Assembly (NCBI RefSeq): GCF_022808325.1 | Contig: NZ_JALGCL010000002.1 | Coordinates: 1-64,000 of the forward strand | Length of the DNA: 64,000 nt | Source of the DNA: Cognatiluteimonas sedimenti | Lineage (GTDB): Bacteria > Pseudomonadota > Gammaproteobacteria > Xanthomonadales > Xanthomonadaceae | Reading direction: 5' to 3' | Shown: piece by piece, positions 24,891 to 33,659 of the stretch | Layout of the letters: each line of letters opens with the position of its first letter | How positions within the stretch are numbered: the first letter of the stretch is position 1 | Made by a program: the position numbers and the translations under genes | Notes under the pieces: generated by a model | What the model was told of the DNA's origin: nothing | Database searches by the model: none | Seen by the model: the letters and a program-made list of their open reading frames with translations, nothing else

Positions 24891-26013
24891 TTCCATCGAC
24901 CACGCGATGATGGCGCGCGCCTTGCGCCTGGCCGAGCGCGGTGCGTTCACCACCAAGCCCAACCCGATGGTCGGCTGCGTGCTGGCAAGGGACGGCGAAG
25001 TCGTGGGCGAAGGTTTCCACGAGCGTGCCGGGGGCCCGCACGCGGAAGTGTTCGCGCTGGAAGGCGCACGCGAGCGCGCCAGGGGCGCGACCGCCTACGT
25101 CACCCTGGAGCCCTGCTCGCACATCGGCAGGACCGGGCCGTGCGCGGAGGCACTGGTCGCCGCCGGCGTCGCGCGCGTGGTCGGGGCGATGCGCGATCCC
25201 AATCCCAGGGTCGATGGCAACGGCTACGAAACCCTGCGCGCCGCCGGCATCCAGGTCGACAGCGGGCTGATGGAAGCCCAGGCGCGTGCGCTGAACCAGG
25301 GTTTCCTGTCGCGGATCGAGCGCGGCCGTCCCTGGCTGCGGGTCAAGCTCGCGTCCAGCCTGGATGGTCGCAGCGCGCTGGCTTCGGGCGACTCCAAGTG
25401 GATCAGCGGCGAACCCGCGCGGCGCGACGTGCAGCGCTGGCGCGCGCGTGCCGGCGCGCTGCTCACCGGTGCCGGCACCGTGCTGCTGGATGATCCGCAC
25501 CTGACCGTGCGCCTGGACGACGGCGTCCCCTTCGTCCCGCCGTTGCGGGTGGTGCTGGACCCGGGCCTGGCCACGGTCGCGCGCGGCCACATCCGCGAAG
25601 GCGACGCACCCACCCTTTACCTGCACGCGCCCGACGCGCGCATGCCGCGCGGCGTCGACGCCCAGCACATGCACGTGCCGGTGAGGGCCGGCTTGTTCGA
25701 CCTGCACGCGGTGCTGAAGCTGCTGGCCGAGCGTGGCGTCAACGAGGTCCAGGTCGAGGCCGGCGCCACCCTGGCCGGCGCCTTCCTCGCCGCGGGCCTG
25801 GTCGACGAGCTGCTGCTGTACGTGGCGCCGGTGATGCTGGGCGAGCGCGCACGGCCGCTGTTCGAGGGCCTGCACATCGATGCGATGACCCAGCGCCTGA
25901 ACATGCGCATCGTCGAGACCCGGCGCATCGGCGAGGACGTGCGCGTGCTGCTGCACCCGGAAGCGGTTCCGGTGTCGACCGCCGCCGCACCGCCGCCGCC
26001 GCCGGCGGACTAG
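24871..26013 (+). CDS. ribD: Bifunctional pyrimidine deaminase/reductase RibD
   Basis: Protein of 380 residues catalysing steps two and three of riboflavin synthesis. The N-terminal deaminase domain has the zinc site H57-A-E59 (GPHAEVF), C82 ([11 protein letters not shown]) and C91. The C-terminal reductase domain (about 150-365) has [29 protein letters not shown] and [16 protein letters not shown]. The ATG at 24871 overlaps the nrdR stop, and the first seven or so residues come from the inverted repeat. A fallback ATG at 24907 lies inside the normal N-terminus. It heads the rib gene run. Confidence 0.95.
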   Translation: MTLTPFSSIDHAMMARALRLAERGAFTTKPNPMVGCVLARDGEVVGEGFHERAGGPHAEVFALEGARERARGATAYVTLEPCSHIGRTGPCAEALVAAGVARVVGAMRDPNPRVDGNGYETLRAAGIQVDSGLMEAQARALNQGFLSRIERGRPWLRVKLASSLDGRSALASGDSKWISGEPARRDVQRWRARAGALLTGAGTVLLDDPHLTVRLDDGVPFVPPLRVVLDPGLATVARGHIREGDAPTLYLHAPDARMPRGVDAQHMHVPVRAGLFDLHAVLKLLAERGVNEVQVEAGATLAGAFLAAGLVDELLLYVAPVMLGERARPLFEGLHIDAMTQRLNMRIVETRRIGEDVRVLLHPEAVPVSTAAAPPPPPAD

Positions 26014-26020
26014 TCGCAGC

Positions 26021-26785
26021 ATGGCGTCCGCGGTCGCTCCCTTCGCCGATCATTTCTCCGCGGTCGCCGCCGACTATGCCGGCGCGCGCCCGGAATACCC
26101 GGACGCCCTGTTCGCGTGGATCGCCTCGGCTGCCCCGGCGACGGCGCTGGCATGGGAAGCGGGCTGCGGCAGCGGGCAGGCCACGCGCGGGCTGGCGCGG
26201 CAGTTCGCCCGCGTCCACGCCACCGATCCCAGCGCGGCCCAGGTCGCGCAGGCCCGCGGGCCGGCGAACGTCGCGTTCTTGGTCGAGCCCGGCGAGCGCT
26301 GCAGCCTGCCCGACGCCAGCGCCGATGCGGTGTGCGTGGCGCAGGCGCTGCACTGGTTCGACCTGCCCGCGTTCTTCGGCGAATGCGCGCGCGTGCTCAA
26401 GCCCGGTGGCGTGCTGGTCGCCTGGGGCTACCAGGACATCGAGGTGCCCGCCGCGCTCGCGGCCGTGAACGACACGCTGCAGGCCGCGATCCGTCCGTGC
26501 TGGCCAGCGCAGCGCACGCTGGTCGACCAGGCGTATGCGGGCTTCGACTGGCCATTCCCGGCGATCCGCGCGCCGGGGTTCGAACTGCGCGCGCAGTGGA
26601 CGCTGCCGCGACTGCTCGGCTATTTCTCCAGCTACTCGGCGACGCAGCGTTACCGGGACGTGCGCGGCGGCGAGGATCCGGTAGCTGCGTTGGCGCCGGC
26701 GTTCGCCGATGCCTGGGGCGATCCGGGCACGCTCCGCGACGTGCGCTGGCCGATGTTCGTGCACGCGCGCAGGAAGCCCGCCTGA
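26021..26785 (+). CDS. Class I SAM-dependent methyltransferase
   Basis: Protein of 254 residues with a Rossmann-type methyltransferase fold of the Methyltransf_11 type. Motif I is WEAGCGSGQATRGLA, followed by VHATDPSAAQVAQA (acidic end of strand 2) and CVAQALHWFDLPAFFGECARVLKPGGVLVAWGY (motifs IV-V and post-motif). The HWF and CARVLKPGG patterns are shared with YcgJ/SmtA-like and trans-aconitate methyltransferase-like enzymes; the substrate is unknown. It lies seven bases after ribD and its stop overlaps the ribE start (TGATG), so it is co-translated with the riboflavin genes. Confidence 0.85.
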   Translation: MASAVAPFADHFSAVAADYAGARPEYPDALFAWIASAAPATALAWEAGCGSGQATRGLARQFARVHATDPSAAQVAQARGPANVAFLVEPGERCSLPDASADAVCVAQALHWFDLPAFFGECARVLKPGGVLVAWGYQDIEVPAALAAVNDTLQAAIRPCWPAQRTLVDQAYAGFDWPFPAIRAPGFELRAQWTLPRLLGYFSSYSATQRYRDVRGGEDPVAALAPAFADAWGDPGTLRDVRWPMFVHARRKPA

Positions 26786-27387
26786 TGTTCACCGGATTGA
26801 TCGCGGGCGTCGGCCGCCTTGCCGCGCGTGAATCGCGCGGCGGCGACGCGCGCCTGCGGATCGCCGTCGGCACGCTGCCGTTCGCCGACGTGGCGCTCGG
26901 CGAGAGCATCGCGGTCAACGGCGTGTGCCTGACCGTGGTGGCGTTCGACGGCGACGGCTTCGAAGCCGACGCCTCCAGCGAGACCCTTGGCCTGACCACG
27001 CTCGGTGCGCTCCCCGTCGGCGCCGCGCTCAACCTGGAGCGGGCGCTGCGCGCAGGCGACCGCCTCGGCGGGCACCTGGTCAGCGGCCACGTCGATGGCG
27101 TCGGCCGCGTGCTGCGGATCGCGCAGGATGCGCGCGCGCAGCGCTGGGCGTTCGCCGCGCCGGCGCCGCTGCTGCGCTACATCGCGCTGAAGGGCTCGGT
27201 CTGCGTCGATGGCGTCAGCCTCACCGTCAACGCCGTGGACGACGCCGGTTTCGAGGTGGCGCTGGTGCCGCATACGGTGGCGCACACCGCCTTCGCCGGC
27301 ACCGCCGTCGGCGACGCCGTCAACCTGGAAGTGGACCTGGTCGCGCGCTATGTCGAGCGACTGCTGACGACACGGGAACAAGCATGA
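26785..27387 (+). CDS. ribE: Riboflavin synthase, alpha chain
   Basis: Protein of 200 residues starting MFTGLI, the invariant start of riboflavin synthase. Two tandem lumazine-binding barrels follow: about 1-95, with NGVCLTVVAFDG, and about 98-190, with GHLVSGHVDGVGRV and DGVSLTVNAVDDAGFEVALVPHT. It converts two molecules of 6,7-dimethyl-8-ribityllumazine into riboflavin. The start overlaps the methyltransferase stop by one base, and the stop overlaps the ribBA start in an ATGA. Confidence 0.95.
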   Translation: MFTGLIAGVGRLAARESRGGDARLRIAVGTLPFADVALGESIAVNGVCLTVVAFDGDGFEADASSETLGLTTLGALPVGAALNLERALRAGDRLGGHLVSGHVDGVGRVLRIAQDARAQRWAFAAPAPLLRYIALKGSVCVDGVSLTVNAVDDAGFEVALVPHTVAHTAFAGTAVGDAVNLEVDLVARYVERLLTTREQA

Positions 27388-28505
27388 GTTTCGCACCGAT
27401 CCCCGAGCTGCTCGAGGAAATCCGCGCCGGCCGCATGGTCGTCATCGTCGACGACGAGGACCGCGAGAACGAAGGCGACCTGATCATGGCCGCCGAGCTG
27501 GTGCGGCCGCAGGACATCAACTTCATGGTCACGCACGCGCGCGGCCTGGTGTGCCTGTCGCTGACCCGCGAGCGCTGCCGCCAGCTCGGGCTGCCGCCGA
27601 TGGTGCGCGACAACACCTCGCCGCACGGCACCAACTTCACGGTCTCGATCGAGGCCGCCGAAGGCGTCACCACCGGCATCAGCGCCTACGACCGCGCGCA
27701 TACCGTGCGCACCGCGGTGCGCCCGGACGCCAGTGCGGCCGACCTGTCGCAGCCGGGCCATATCTTCCCCCTGCAGGCGCAGCCCGGCGGCGTGCTCAAC
27801 CGCGCCGGGCATACCGAGGCGGCCAGCGACCTGGCCCTGCTGGCGGGGCTGGAACCGGCCGGGGTGCTGGTCGAAATCCTCAATCCCGACGGCTCGATGG
27901 CGCGACGCCCGCAACTGGAGGCGTTCGCCCGCGAGCACGGGCTGAAGATCGGTTCGATCGAGGACCTGATCCGCTACCGCCTGGAAACCGAGCACACGGT
28001 CGAACGCATCGATGCGCGCGACATCGACACCGAGCACGGTCCGTTCCGGCTGCACACGTATCGCGACCGGCTCGGCCACGCGCTGCACTTCGCCCTGCTG
28101 CGCGGCGAGCCCGACGCCGCGGCGCCGACTTTGGTGCGGGTGCACATGCTGAATCCGCTGGCCGACGCGCTGCACTGGCGCCGCGCCGATTTCGGCCCGG
28201 CGGTCGGCGACGTGCTGGCGCGCATCGCGCGCGAAGGCCGCGGCGCGCTGGTGCTGCTCGGGGAGGCCCAGGACAGCGACGCGCTGCTGGCGCGGATCCG
28301 CGAACCGCACGACGAGGCCAAGCCGGAAGCGGCGCCCGTGCGCGGCGGCGCGCTGGCCGAATGGCGCCGCAATGGCGCCGGTGCGCAGATCCTCGCCGAC
28401 CTCGGCCTGGGCAAGCTGCGCGTGCTGGGCACGCCGCGGCGGCAGGTGGGGCTGGCCGGCTACGGGCTCGAGGTCGTGGCCTACCTCGACCCGGCGCAGC
28501 GCTAG
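27384..28505 (+). CDS. ribB: 3,4-dihydroxy-2-butanone-4-phosphate synthase with degenerate GTP cyclohydrolase II domain (RibBX type)
   Basis: Protein of 373 residues. The N-terminal DHBP synthase domain is intact: DDEDRENEGDLI, MVTHARGLVCLSL, PHGTNFTVSIEA and RAGHTEAASDLALLAG are all present. It makes the four-carbon precursor from ribulose 5-phosphate. The C-terminal half keeps the GTP cyclohydrolase II outline (HTYRDRLGHALHFALLRG and GAGAQILADLGLGKLRVLG). However, it lacks the three zinc cysteines and the ECLTGDVFGSLRCDC-type segment; there is no cysteine after the N-terminal domain. GTP cyclohydrolase II activity should therefore come from another gene. Confidence 0.9.
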   Translation: MSFAPIPELLEEIRAGRMVVIVDDEDRENEGDLIMAAELVRPQDINFMVTHARGLVCLSLTRERCRQLGLPPMVRDNTSPHGTNFTVSIEAAEGVTTGISAYDRAHTVRTAVRPDASAADLSQPGHIFPLQAQPGGVLNRAGHTEAASDLALLAGLEPAGVLVEILNPDGSMARRPQLEAFAREHGLKIGSIEDLIRYRLETEHTVERIDARDIDTEHGPFRLHTYRDRLGHALHFALLRGEPDAAAPTLVRVHMLNPLADALHWRRADFGPAVGDVLARIAREGRGALVLLGEAQDSDALLARIREPHDEAKPEAAPVRGGALAEWRRNGAGAQILADLGLGKLRVLGTPRRQVGLAGYGLEVVAYLDPAQR

Positions 28506-28533
28506 GGCGGCGGCCAGCCGCACCGGCAGGCGC

Positions 28534-28539
28534 TAAACT
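28534..28539 (+). promoter_or_regulatory. Putative -10 element for ribH
   Basis: TAAACT, 26 bases before the ribH ATG in the 60-base gap after ribB. No clear -35 was found. No FMN riboswitch-like sequence is present before ribD or ribH. Confidence 0.35.
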
Positions 28540-28565
28540 GGCGCACCCCCGCAACGATTCCGACC

Positions 28566-29093
28566 ATGCCGCATTACGAAGGCGACCTGCGCGCTGCCCC
28601 GGCTGTCGACGGGCGTGCCGCCCGCTTCGCCATCATCGCCAGCCGCTGGAACCCGCGCATCACCGACGCGCTCGTGGCCGGCGCGCGCAAGTCGTTCGCC
28701 GACCATGGCGTGGCCGCCGAGGCGCTCGACGTGGTGCGCGTCCCGGGCGCCTGGGAGCTGCCGCTGGCCGCCGCGCGCATCGCCGCCGCCGGGACCCATG
28801 TCGCGGTGGTGGCGCTGGGCTGCGTGGTGCGCGGCGATACCCGCCACTACGAGCAGGTCGCCGACGGTTGCGCCGAAGGCCTGATGCGGGTGGCGCTGGA
28901 TTACGGCGTCCCGGTATGCAACGGCGTGCTGGCGGTCGAGGACCATGCCGATGCCCAGAACCGCGCCGGCGGCAGCCACGGCAACAAGGGCGAGGAAGCG
29001 GCGCTGGTCGCGATCGAGATGGCGCAGCTGCTCGGCCAGTTGCCGTCTGCCCGCGAACGTACCGCCGCAGCCACTCGGGTGGGGCAGCCATGA
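28566..29093 (+). CDS. ribH: 6,7-dimethyl-8-ribityllumazine synthase
   Basis: Protein of 175 residues, slightly longer than the usual 155 through a C-terminal tail ([15 protein letters not shown]). Substrate-binding motifs are [15 protein letters not shown] and [11 protein letters not shown]. The catalytic region is [14 protein letters not shown] with its His, and [17 protein letters not shown] binds phosphate. It joins the RibD and RibB products to give the lumazine used by RibE. The stop overlaps the nusB start (ATGA), an order common in proteobacteria. Confidence 0.95.
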   Translation: MPHYEGDLRAAPAVDGRAARFAIIASRWNPRITDALVAGARKSFADHGVAAEALDVVRVPGAWELPLAAARIAAAGTHVAVVALGCVVRGDTRHYEQVADGCAEGLMRVALDYGVPVCNGVLAVEDHADAQNRAGGSHGNKGEEAALVAIEMAQLLGQLPSARERTAAATRVGQP

Positions 29094-29554
29094 GCCGGCC
29101 ACGGCGCGGGGACGGGATCGATCCGGTGGCGCGCTCGCGCGCGCGCCGGCGCGCGTTGCAGGCGGTCTACGCCTGGCAGGTGTCCGGCGGCAGCGCGCCG
29201 CAGGTGATCGCCCAGTTCGCGCACGAGCAGGCGCACGAAGTCGCCGACCTGGAGTACTTCGAGGATCTGGTGCGCGGCGTGGTCAAGCACGTGGGCGAAC
29301 TCGATGCCGCGCTGGCGGCCTTTATCGACCGCGAGGTCGAGCAGGTCGACCAGATCGAGCGCGCCGCGCTGCGGATCGCCGCCTACGAGCTGCTGCACCG
29401 CCCGGACGTGCCGTACCGGGTGGTGATCAACGAAGCGATCGACACCACCAAGCGCTTCGGCTCCGAACACGGCCATACCTATGTCAACGGCGTGCTCGAC
29501 CATGCCGCGGCGGCCTGGCGCGCCCCGGAGTTCGCGGCCGCGCGCGGGAAATAG
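29090..29554 (+). CDS. nusB: Transcription antitermination factor NusB
   Basis: Protein of 154 residues, all helical. Motifs are [19 protein letters not shown] at the N-terminus, [51 protein letters not shown], and [14 protein letters not shown]. With NusE (S10) it binds boxA RNA and allows antitermination on rRNA operons. It is translationally coupled to ribH and followed by thiL after 106 bases. Confidence 0.95.
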   Translation: MSRPRRGDGIDPVARSRARRRALQAVYAWQVSGGSAPQVIAQFAHEQAHEVADLEYFEDLVRGVVKHVGELDAALAAFIDREVEQVDQIERAALRIAAYELLHRPDVPYRVVINEAIDTTKRFGSEHGHTYVNGVLDHAAAAWRAPEFAAARGK

Positions 29555-29660
29555 CCGCGCGCCCTTTGCGCTGCCCGCCGTGGGCAGGGCGCCCCGGGGA
29601 TCGCGCGGCGGTGCCCACGATGCGGCCATCGCCGTGTCCCGGACGGAAGGCTGGACCCGC

Positions 29661-30617
29661 ATGCCCGAATTCGAACTCATCGCCCGCATCCAGGCGCGCG
29701 CCGCGACGCGGGACGACGTGGTGCTCGGCATCGGCGACGATGCGGCGCTGCTGCGGGTGCCGCCGGGACACTGGCTGGCGGTCGCGACCGATACGCTCAA
29801 TGCCGACGTGCATTTTCCCGCGGGCACCGCCGCCGCGGACATCGGCTGGAAGGCGCTGGCGGTGAACCTGTCCGACCTCGCCGCGATGGGCGCGCGCCCG
29901 GCCTGGGCGACGCTGTCCCTGTCGCTGCCGCATGCGGACGGCGACTGGCTCGAGGGTTTCCTCGATGGCTTCCTCGCGCTCGCCGAACGCCATGGTGTCG
30001 CGCTGGTCGGGGGCGACACCACGCGCGGTCCACTGTCGATCTGCGCCACCGTGCACGGGTTGGTCGCCGTGGACCAGGCCCTGCGCCGCGACGGCGCGCG
30101 CGCGGGCGACGACATCTGGGTCAGCGGCACCCTCGGCGATGCGGCCGCGGCGCTGGCGCAGTGGCGCGCCGGCGGCGCCGCCGAACCCGCGCTGCGCGCG
30201 CGCCTGGACCGGCCCACGCCGCGGATCGAACTGGGGCTGGCGCTGCCGGGTATTGCCCACGCCGCCATCGACCTGTCCGACGGCCTGCTCGCCGACCTCG
30301 GCCATGTCTGCGTCGCCAGCCGGGTGGGCGCGGAGATCGAACTGCAGGCGCTACCGGCTTCGCCCGCGCTCGCCGCCCGCTTCGACGCGTCGGCGCGCGC
30401 AGGCTTGCAGGCCTGCGGCGGCGACGACTACGAGCTGTGCTTCACCGCGCCGGCATCGCGGCGCGACGCGATCGCGTCGCTTGCGCGCGCGCAGCCACAG
30501 GCGCTGGCGCGCATCGGCCGCGTCGTCGATGGCGATGGCGTGCGCGCCCTGCACCCGGACGGCAGCCAGTGGCTGCCGGCGCGCGCTGGCTACGCCCACT
30601 TCGACCCGACCGGCTGA
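29661..30617 (+). CDS. thiL: Thiamine-monophosphate kinase
   Basis: Protein of 318 residues with the PurM-like ATP-binding fold. The start MPEFELIARIQ is followed by VVLGIGDDAALL, ATDTLNADVHFP (metal-binding Asp), GWKALAVNLSDLAAMGARP, LVGGDTTRGPLSICATVHG and the C-terminal GGDDYELCFTA. It phosphorylates thiamine monophosphate to the diphosphate cofactor. The ATG at 29661 was chosen by alignment to the family N-terminus; a longer open frame to 29481 lies inside nusB. It is convergent with the esterase gene, with seven bases between the stops. Confidence 0.95.
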   Translation: MPEFELIARIQARAATRDDVVLGIGDDAALLRVPPGHWLAVATDTLNADVHFPAGTAAADIGWKALAVNLSDLAAMGARPAWATLSLSLPHADGDWLEGFLDGFLALAERHGVALVGGDTTRGPLSICATVHGLVAVDQALRRDGARAGDDIWVSGTLGDAAAALAQWRAGGAAEPALRARLDRPTPRIELGLALPGIAHAAIDLSDGLLADLGHVCVASRVGAEIELQALPASPALAARFDASARAGLQACGGDDYELCFTAPASRRDAIASLARAQPQALARIGRVVDGDGVRALHPDGSQWLPARAGYAHFDPTG

Positions 30618-30624
30618 ACGTGCC

Positions 30625-31515
30625 TCAGCCGCCGGCGGCGCGCGCGTACAGCGGCGCCAGCGCCTCCGCCTTGAGCAGCACCTTGCTGCCATCGCCAGCC
30701 AGTTGCGGCTGGGTCTCGATCGGCGTGTCCGGATGGGTCAGCGCGGCCGGCGGCAGCATCGGGAAATCGATCAGCAGGTCCTGCGCCACCGGCGCGCGGC
30801 CGGTGACCGCTGAATAGAGTTGCGCGGCCATCACCAGCGAGGAGGCGATGCTGGGATGCATGTCGTCGCTGAAGGGATGCGGGTCGGCGGCGCCCTGTTT
30901 CGGCGCCAGCAGCACCGACGCGGCCGCAACCACCTCGACCCGCGCGCCGTCGCCACCCAGGCGGCTGGCGAGTTGCGAATACGCCTCCGAGTAGACCTCG
31001 CGCATGCGGCGGCGCAGGTCGTTGTCGCCGAGGTCGCTCGCACGCAGCGGCGGCCATGTCGCCAGCAACAGCACCCGGGCGCCGGCGCCGGTGGCCAGCC
31101 GGGTGAAGTCGCGATGCGCGCGCTCGCTGCGCCGGCACTCCGGCTCGCGGCGGTTGTTGGCCATGCAGCGGACGAGGCCGCCGCGCTCCTGCAACACCAG
31201 CGCGTCCCACGGCCCCGCACGCAAGGCGTCTGCGGCCTTGCTGTCGTCCCACAGCGTGTCCAGTTCGGCGCCCGGGATGACATAGGTGGCGGTTTCGATC
31301 GCCGGGCCGCCCGGCTGGGAAGCGGCGACCGCGCGCAACAGGCGCGGCAGGTTGTTGCTGTAGGTGAGGCTGTTGCCGACCAGCATGACCCGCAACGGCC
31401 GCGCCTGGCCCGCTGCCTGGTCGGTGGCTGGCGCGCCGGCGGGTGCCTGCGCGGATGCGGCAAAGGCGATGGCGACCAGCGCCAGCGTCGACAGCATGCG
31501 AGCGATCGCGTTCAT
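30625..31515 (-). CDS. Secreted SGNH/GDSL-type hydrolase
   Basis: Protein of 296 residues with a Sec signal (about 1-22, ending ASAQA). The catalytic Ser is in MLVGNSLTYSNNLPRL (block I; GNS replaces the usual GDS). Block III Asn may be in MANNRR, and the C-terminal DDMHPS carries the Asp/His pair of block V. The role is probably as an extracellular or periplasmic esterase acting on lipid or carbohydrate esters; the substrate is unknown. It has its own region and no operon partner. Confidence 0.75.
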   Translation of the reverse strand: MNAIARMLSTLALVAIAFAASAQAPAGAPATDQAAGQARPLRVMLVGNSLTYSNNLPRLLRAVAASQPGGPAIETATYVIPGAELDTLWDDSKAADALRAGPWDALVLQERGGLVRCMANNRREPECRRSERAHRDFTRLATGAGARVLLLATWPPLRASDLGDNDLRRRMREVYSEAYSQLASRLGGDGARVEVVAAASVLLAPKQGAADPHPFSDDMHPSIASSLVMAAQLYSAVTGRAPVAQDLLIDFPMLPPAALTHPDTPIETQPQLAGDGSKVLLKAEALAPLYARAAGG

Positions 31516-31620
31516 GGCGACTCCCGGGCGGGTGATGACGCGGAAATTACCACTCCGCGGCCGAAGGCGGTATTCGGCGTCGGCGCCCGAAAACCGCCCC
31601 CGATCACAGCCGGGTGCCGC

Positions 31621-31797
31621 TCACCCCGGCAGGGCGTGCACGCGCTCCCGCAGCACCGGCAGTTGCTCGCGTTCGAACCAGGGGTTGGCCCCGAAACAGC
31701 CGACGTTGCGCGGGCCGGGATGCGGCAGCGGCAGGTGCGCCTCGCGGGTGCGGCAGGCGCGGATCCGCCGCGGCAGGTCAATGAACGCGATGCTCAC
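31621..31797 (-). pseudogene. C-terminal remnant of a uracil-DNA glycosylase family protein
   Basis: A 58-codon frame whose GTG overlaps the oxidase stop (GTGA). Its translation contains LPLPHPGPRNVGCFGANPWF followed by a short helix (EREQLPVLRERVHALPG). The HPGPRN..NPWFE pattern matches my recollection of the last 45 or so residues of the small bacterial uracil-DNA glycosylase-like family (H-P-S-x-R-N, then NPWFE). The N-terminal two thirds, including the GxxPG uracil-pocket motif, are absent: the oxidase gene occupies that position. It is most likely a deletion remnant. It could still be translated by coupling to the oxidase gene, and a functional micro-protein cannot be excluded. Confidence 0.55.
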
Positions 31798-33188
31798 GGC
31801 GGCAGCAGCTTGCCCGGATTGAGGATGCCGTCAGGGTCGAATACGGACTTGAGTTGCCGCATCAGGTCCAGCGTCGGTGCAGTGATCGCCCGCGGCATGG
31901 AATCGCGCTTGGCCAGGCCGATGCCGTGTTCGCCCGACAGGGTGCCGCCGAGCGACAGCGCAAGGGCGAACACGCGCGCCATCGCGGCGGAGGCGCGCCG
32001 GGACTGTCCGGCGTCGGCGGGGTCGAACAGCAGGTTGACGTGCAGGTTGCCGTTGCCGGCATGGCCGAAGGTCACGATCGGCAGCGCGTATTCGCGCGCC
32101 AGCGCCTGTACGCCGGCCACCAGTTCCGGGATCCGCGACACCGGTACCACCACGTCCTCGTTGATCTTGCCGGGCGCCAGCGTGCGCAGCGCCGGCGACA
32201 GCGCCTTGCGCGCGGCCCAGAGCCTGGCGCGCTCGCCATCGTCCACGGCTTCGTCGAGTGCGACCAGGCCTTCGCCCGTGGCTGCCTGCCGCAGGGCGCG
32301 GATCGCGTGCGGCAGCGTGTCGGGGTCGCCGTCGGCTTCGACCAGCAGCAGCGCGCCGGCATCGGCGGGCAGGTCGCCGCCGCCGTTGGCCTGCATGTGT
32401 CCGCGCGCCAGGCGCACGCAGTCGCCATCCATGAATTCCAGCATCGACGGTGTCACCGGCTGCGCCATCAGCCGCGCGACCGCCGCCGCGGCGCTGGCGA
32501 CGTCGCGGTACAGCGCGCGCAGAACGCGCCGGGCCGGGGGCAGCGGCGCCAGTTTCAGCGTCGCCTCCACGATCAGCGCGAGCGTGCCTTCGCTGCCGAC
32601 CAGCAGGCGCTGCAGGTCGTAGCCGGTCGCGCCCTTGGTGGTGGCGCTGCCGCAGTGGATCAGTTCGCCGGCGCCGGTGACCGCGGTCAGCGCCAGCACG
32701 TTGTCGCGGCTGGCGCCGTACTTCACGGCGCGCGGGCCGCCGGCGTTGCAGGCGAGGTTGCCGCCGATGCTCGAGAAGTCGGCGCTGGTGGGATCCGGCG
32801 GCCAGAACAGCCCGTGCGCCGCGAGCGCGCGCTGCAGGTCGCCATTGAGCACGCCGGGCTCGACCACCGCGCAGCGGTCGCCCGGGCGGATGTCCATGAT
32901 CGCATCCATGCGCTCGAACGACGCCACCACGCCACCGGCCACCGGCACCGTGGCGCCGGTGGTGTTGGTGCCGCGGCCGCGCGCCACCAGCGGCAGCGCG
33001 TGCGCGCGGCAGGCGCGGACCAGCGCCTGCACCTGTTCGCGCGTGGTCGGCAGCGCAACCGCATCGGGCACGGCCAGCTTGCGCGAATTGTCGTAGGCAT
33101 AGGCCAGGCAGTCGCTCTCGTCGCGCAACCAGGCGTCGCCGAGCAACGCGCGCAGTTCGCGATCCAGTGCCTGGGGAATGGCGGCCAT
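31794..33188 (-). CDS. FAD-linked oxidase (GlcD / D-2-hydroxyacid dehydrogenase type)
   Basis: Protein of 464 residues. The N-terminal FAD_binding_4 (PCMH-type) domain has PLVARGRGTNTTGATVPVAGG, then FSSIGGNLACNAGGPRAVKYG and VGSEGTLALIVEATLKL. The C-terminal FAD-oxidase domain has TFGHAGNGNLHVNLLFDP (metal-binding His) and ends LSGEHGIGLAKRDSM. This family includes glycolate oxidase GlcD, D-lactate and D-2-hydroxyglutarate dehydrogenases; sequence alone does not choose between them. A TACAAT hexamer ends five bases before the start codon at 33188, suggesting a leaderless mRNA. Confidence 0.88.
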   Translation of the reverse strand: MAAIPQALDRELRALLGDAWLRDESDCLAYAYDNSRKLAVPDAVALPTTREQVQALVRACRAHALPLVARGRGTNTTGATVPVAGGVVASFERMDAIMDIRPGDRCAVVEPGVLNGDLQRALAAHGLFWPPDPTSADFSSIGGNLACNAGGPRAVKYGASRDNVLALTAVTGAGELIHCGSATTKGATGYDLQRLLVGSEGTLALIVEATLKLAPLPPARRVLRALYRDVASAAAAVARLMAQPVTPSMLEFMDGDCVRLARGHMQANGGGDLPADAGALLLVEADGDPDTLPHAIRALRQAATGEGLVALDEAVDDGERARLWAARKALSPALRTLAPGKINEDVVVPVSRIPELVAGVQALAREYALPIVTFGHAGNGNLHVNLLFDPADAGQSRRASAAMARVFALALSLGGTLSGEHGIGLAKRDSMPRAITAPTLDLMRQLKSVFDPDGILNPGKLLPP

Positions 33189-33193
33189 GCCGC

Positions 33194-33232
33194 ATTGTAG
33201 GTGCCGCAGGCAGTCGAAAGCGGCTGCCTGCG
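33194..33232 (-). promoter_or_regulatory. Promoter of the FAD-linked oxidase and preceding hairpin
   Basis: TACAAT on the minus strand (33199-33194) is followed by only five bases before the ATG at 33188. Just upstream, a perfect 9-bp stem (33205-33213 with 33224-33232; CGCAGGCAG / CTGCCTGCG) follows the yraN stop at 33246 and may end the lpoA-yraN transcript. Confidence 0.45.
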
Positions 33233-33245
33233 CGATCGCGCTTGC

Positions 33246-33659
33246 CTACACGTCATCCGCCCGGAAGGCATCCCGCAACCAGCTCAGGCGTGGCGCCGCC
33301 GGGTCGCCGTCGGCTTCGACCACGTCGAAGCGGCAGGGCGCCTCGCGCAGGGTGCGATGCAAGGCGAGGAAGCGCCGTGCCGCGTGCACCAGCTTGCGGC
33401 GCTTGCGCCAGTCCACCGACGCCGCGCCGCCGCCGTAACCGGCGTGGCTGCGATAGCGCACCTCGACGAACACCACCACGGTGCCATCGCGATGGTGGTC
33501 GTCGAGCATCACCAGGTCGAGTTCGCCGCCGCGGTAGCTGGCGTTGGCCGCGAGTTCGCGCAGGCCCGCATCGACCAGGTACCGCCGGGCGGCGGCCTCC
33601 ACCAGCGCGCCGCGGGCACGTCGGTCGACGCGCGGGTCGCCGGCATCAGCCGCCGGCAT
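33246..33659 (-). CDS. yraN: UPF0102 family protein YraN (endonuclease-like fold)
   Basis: Protein of 137 residues. The UPF0102 signature is visible: [19 protein letters not shown], then [32 protein letters not shown] and [18 protein letters not shown]. The E-x-D and E-V-R/K pattern is that of the restriction-endonuclease-like core, but no activity is firmly established for the family. It overlaps the lpoA end by 14 bases, the usual neighbour order (rsmI, lpoA, yraN). Confidence 0.9.
   Translation of the reverse strand: MPAADAGDPRVDRRARGALVEAAARRYLVDAGLRELAANASYRGGELDLVMLDDHHRDGTVVVFVEVRYRSHAGYGGGAASVDWRKRRKLVHAARRFLALHRTLREAPCRFDVVEADGDPAAPRLSWLRDAFRADDV

Noticed and set aside
28506-28565. 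FMN riboswitch in front of ribH
   Set aside because: Only 60 bases are available, which is too short for the RFN element, and its conserved segments are absent.
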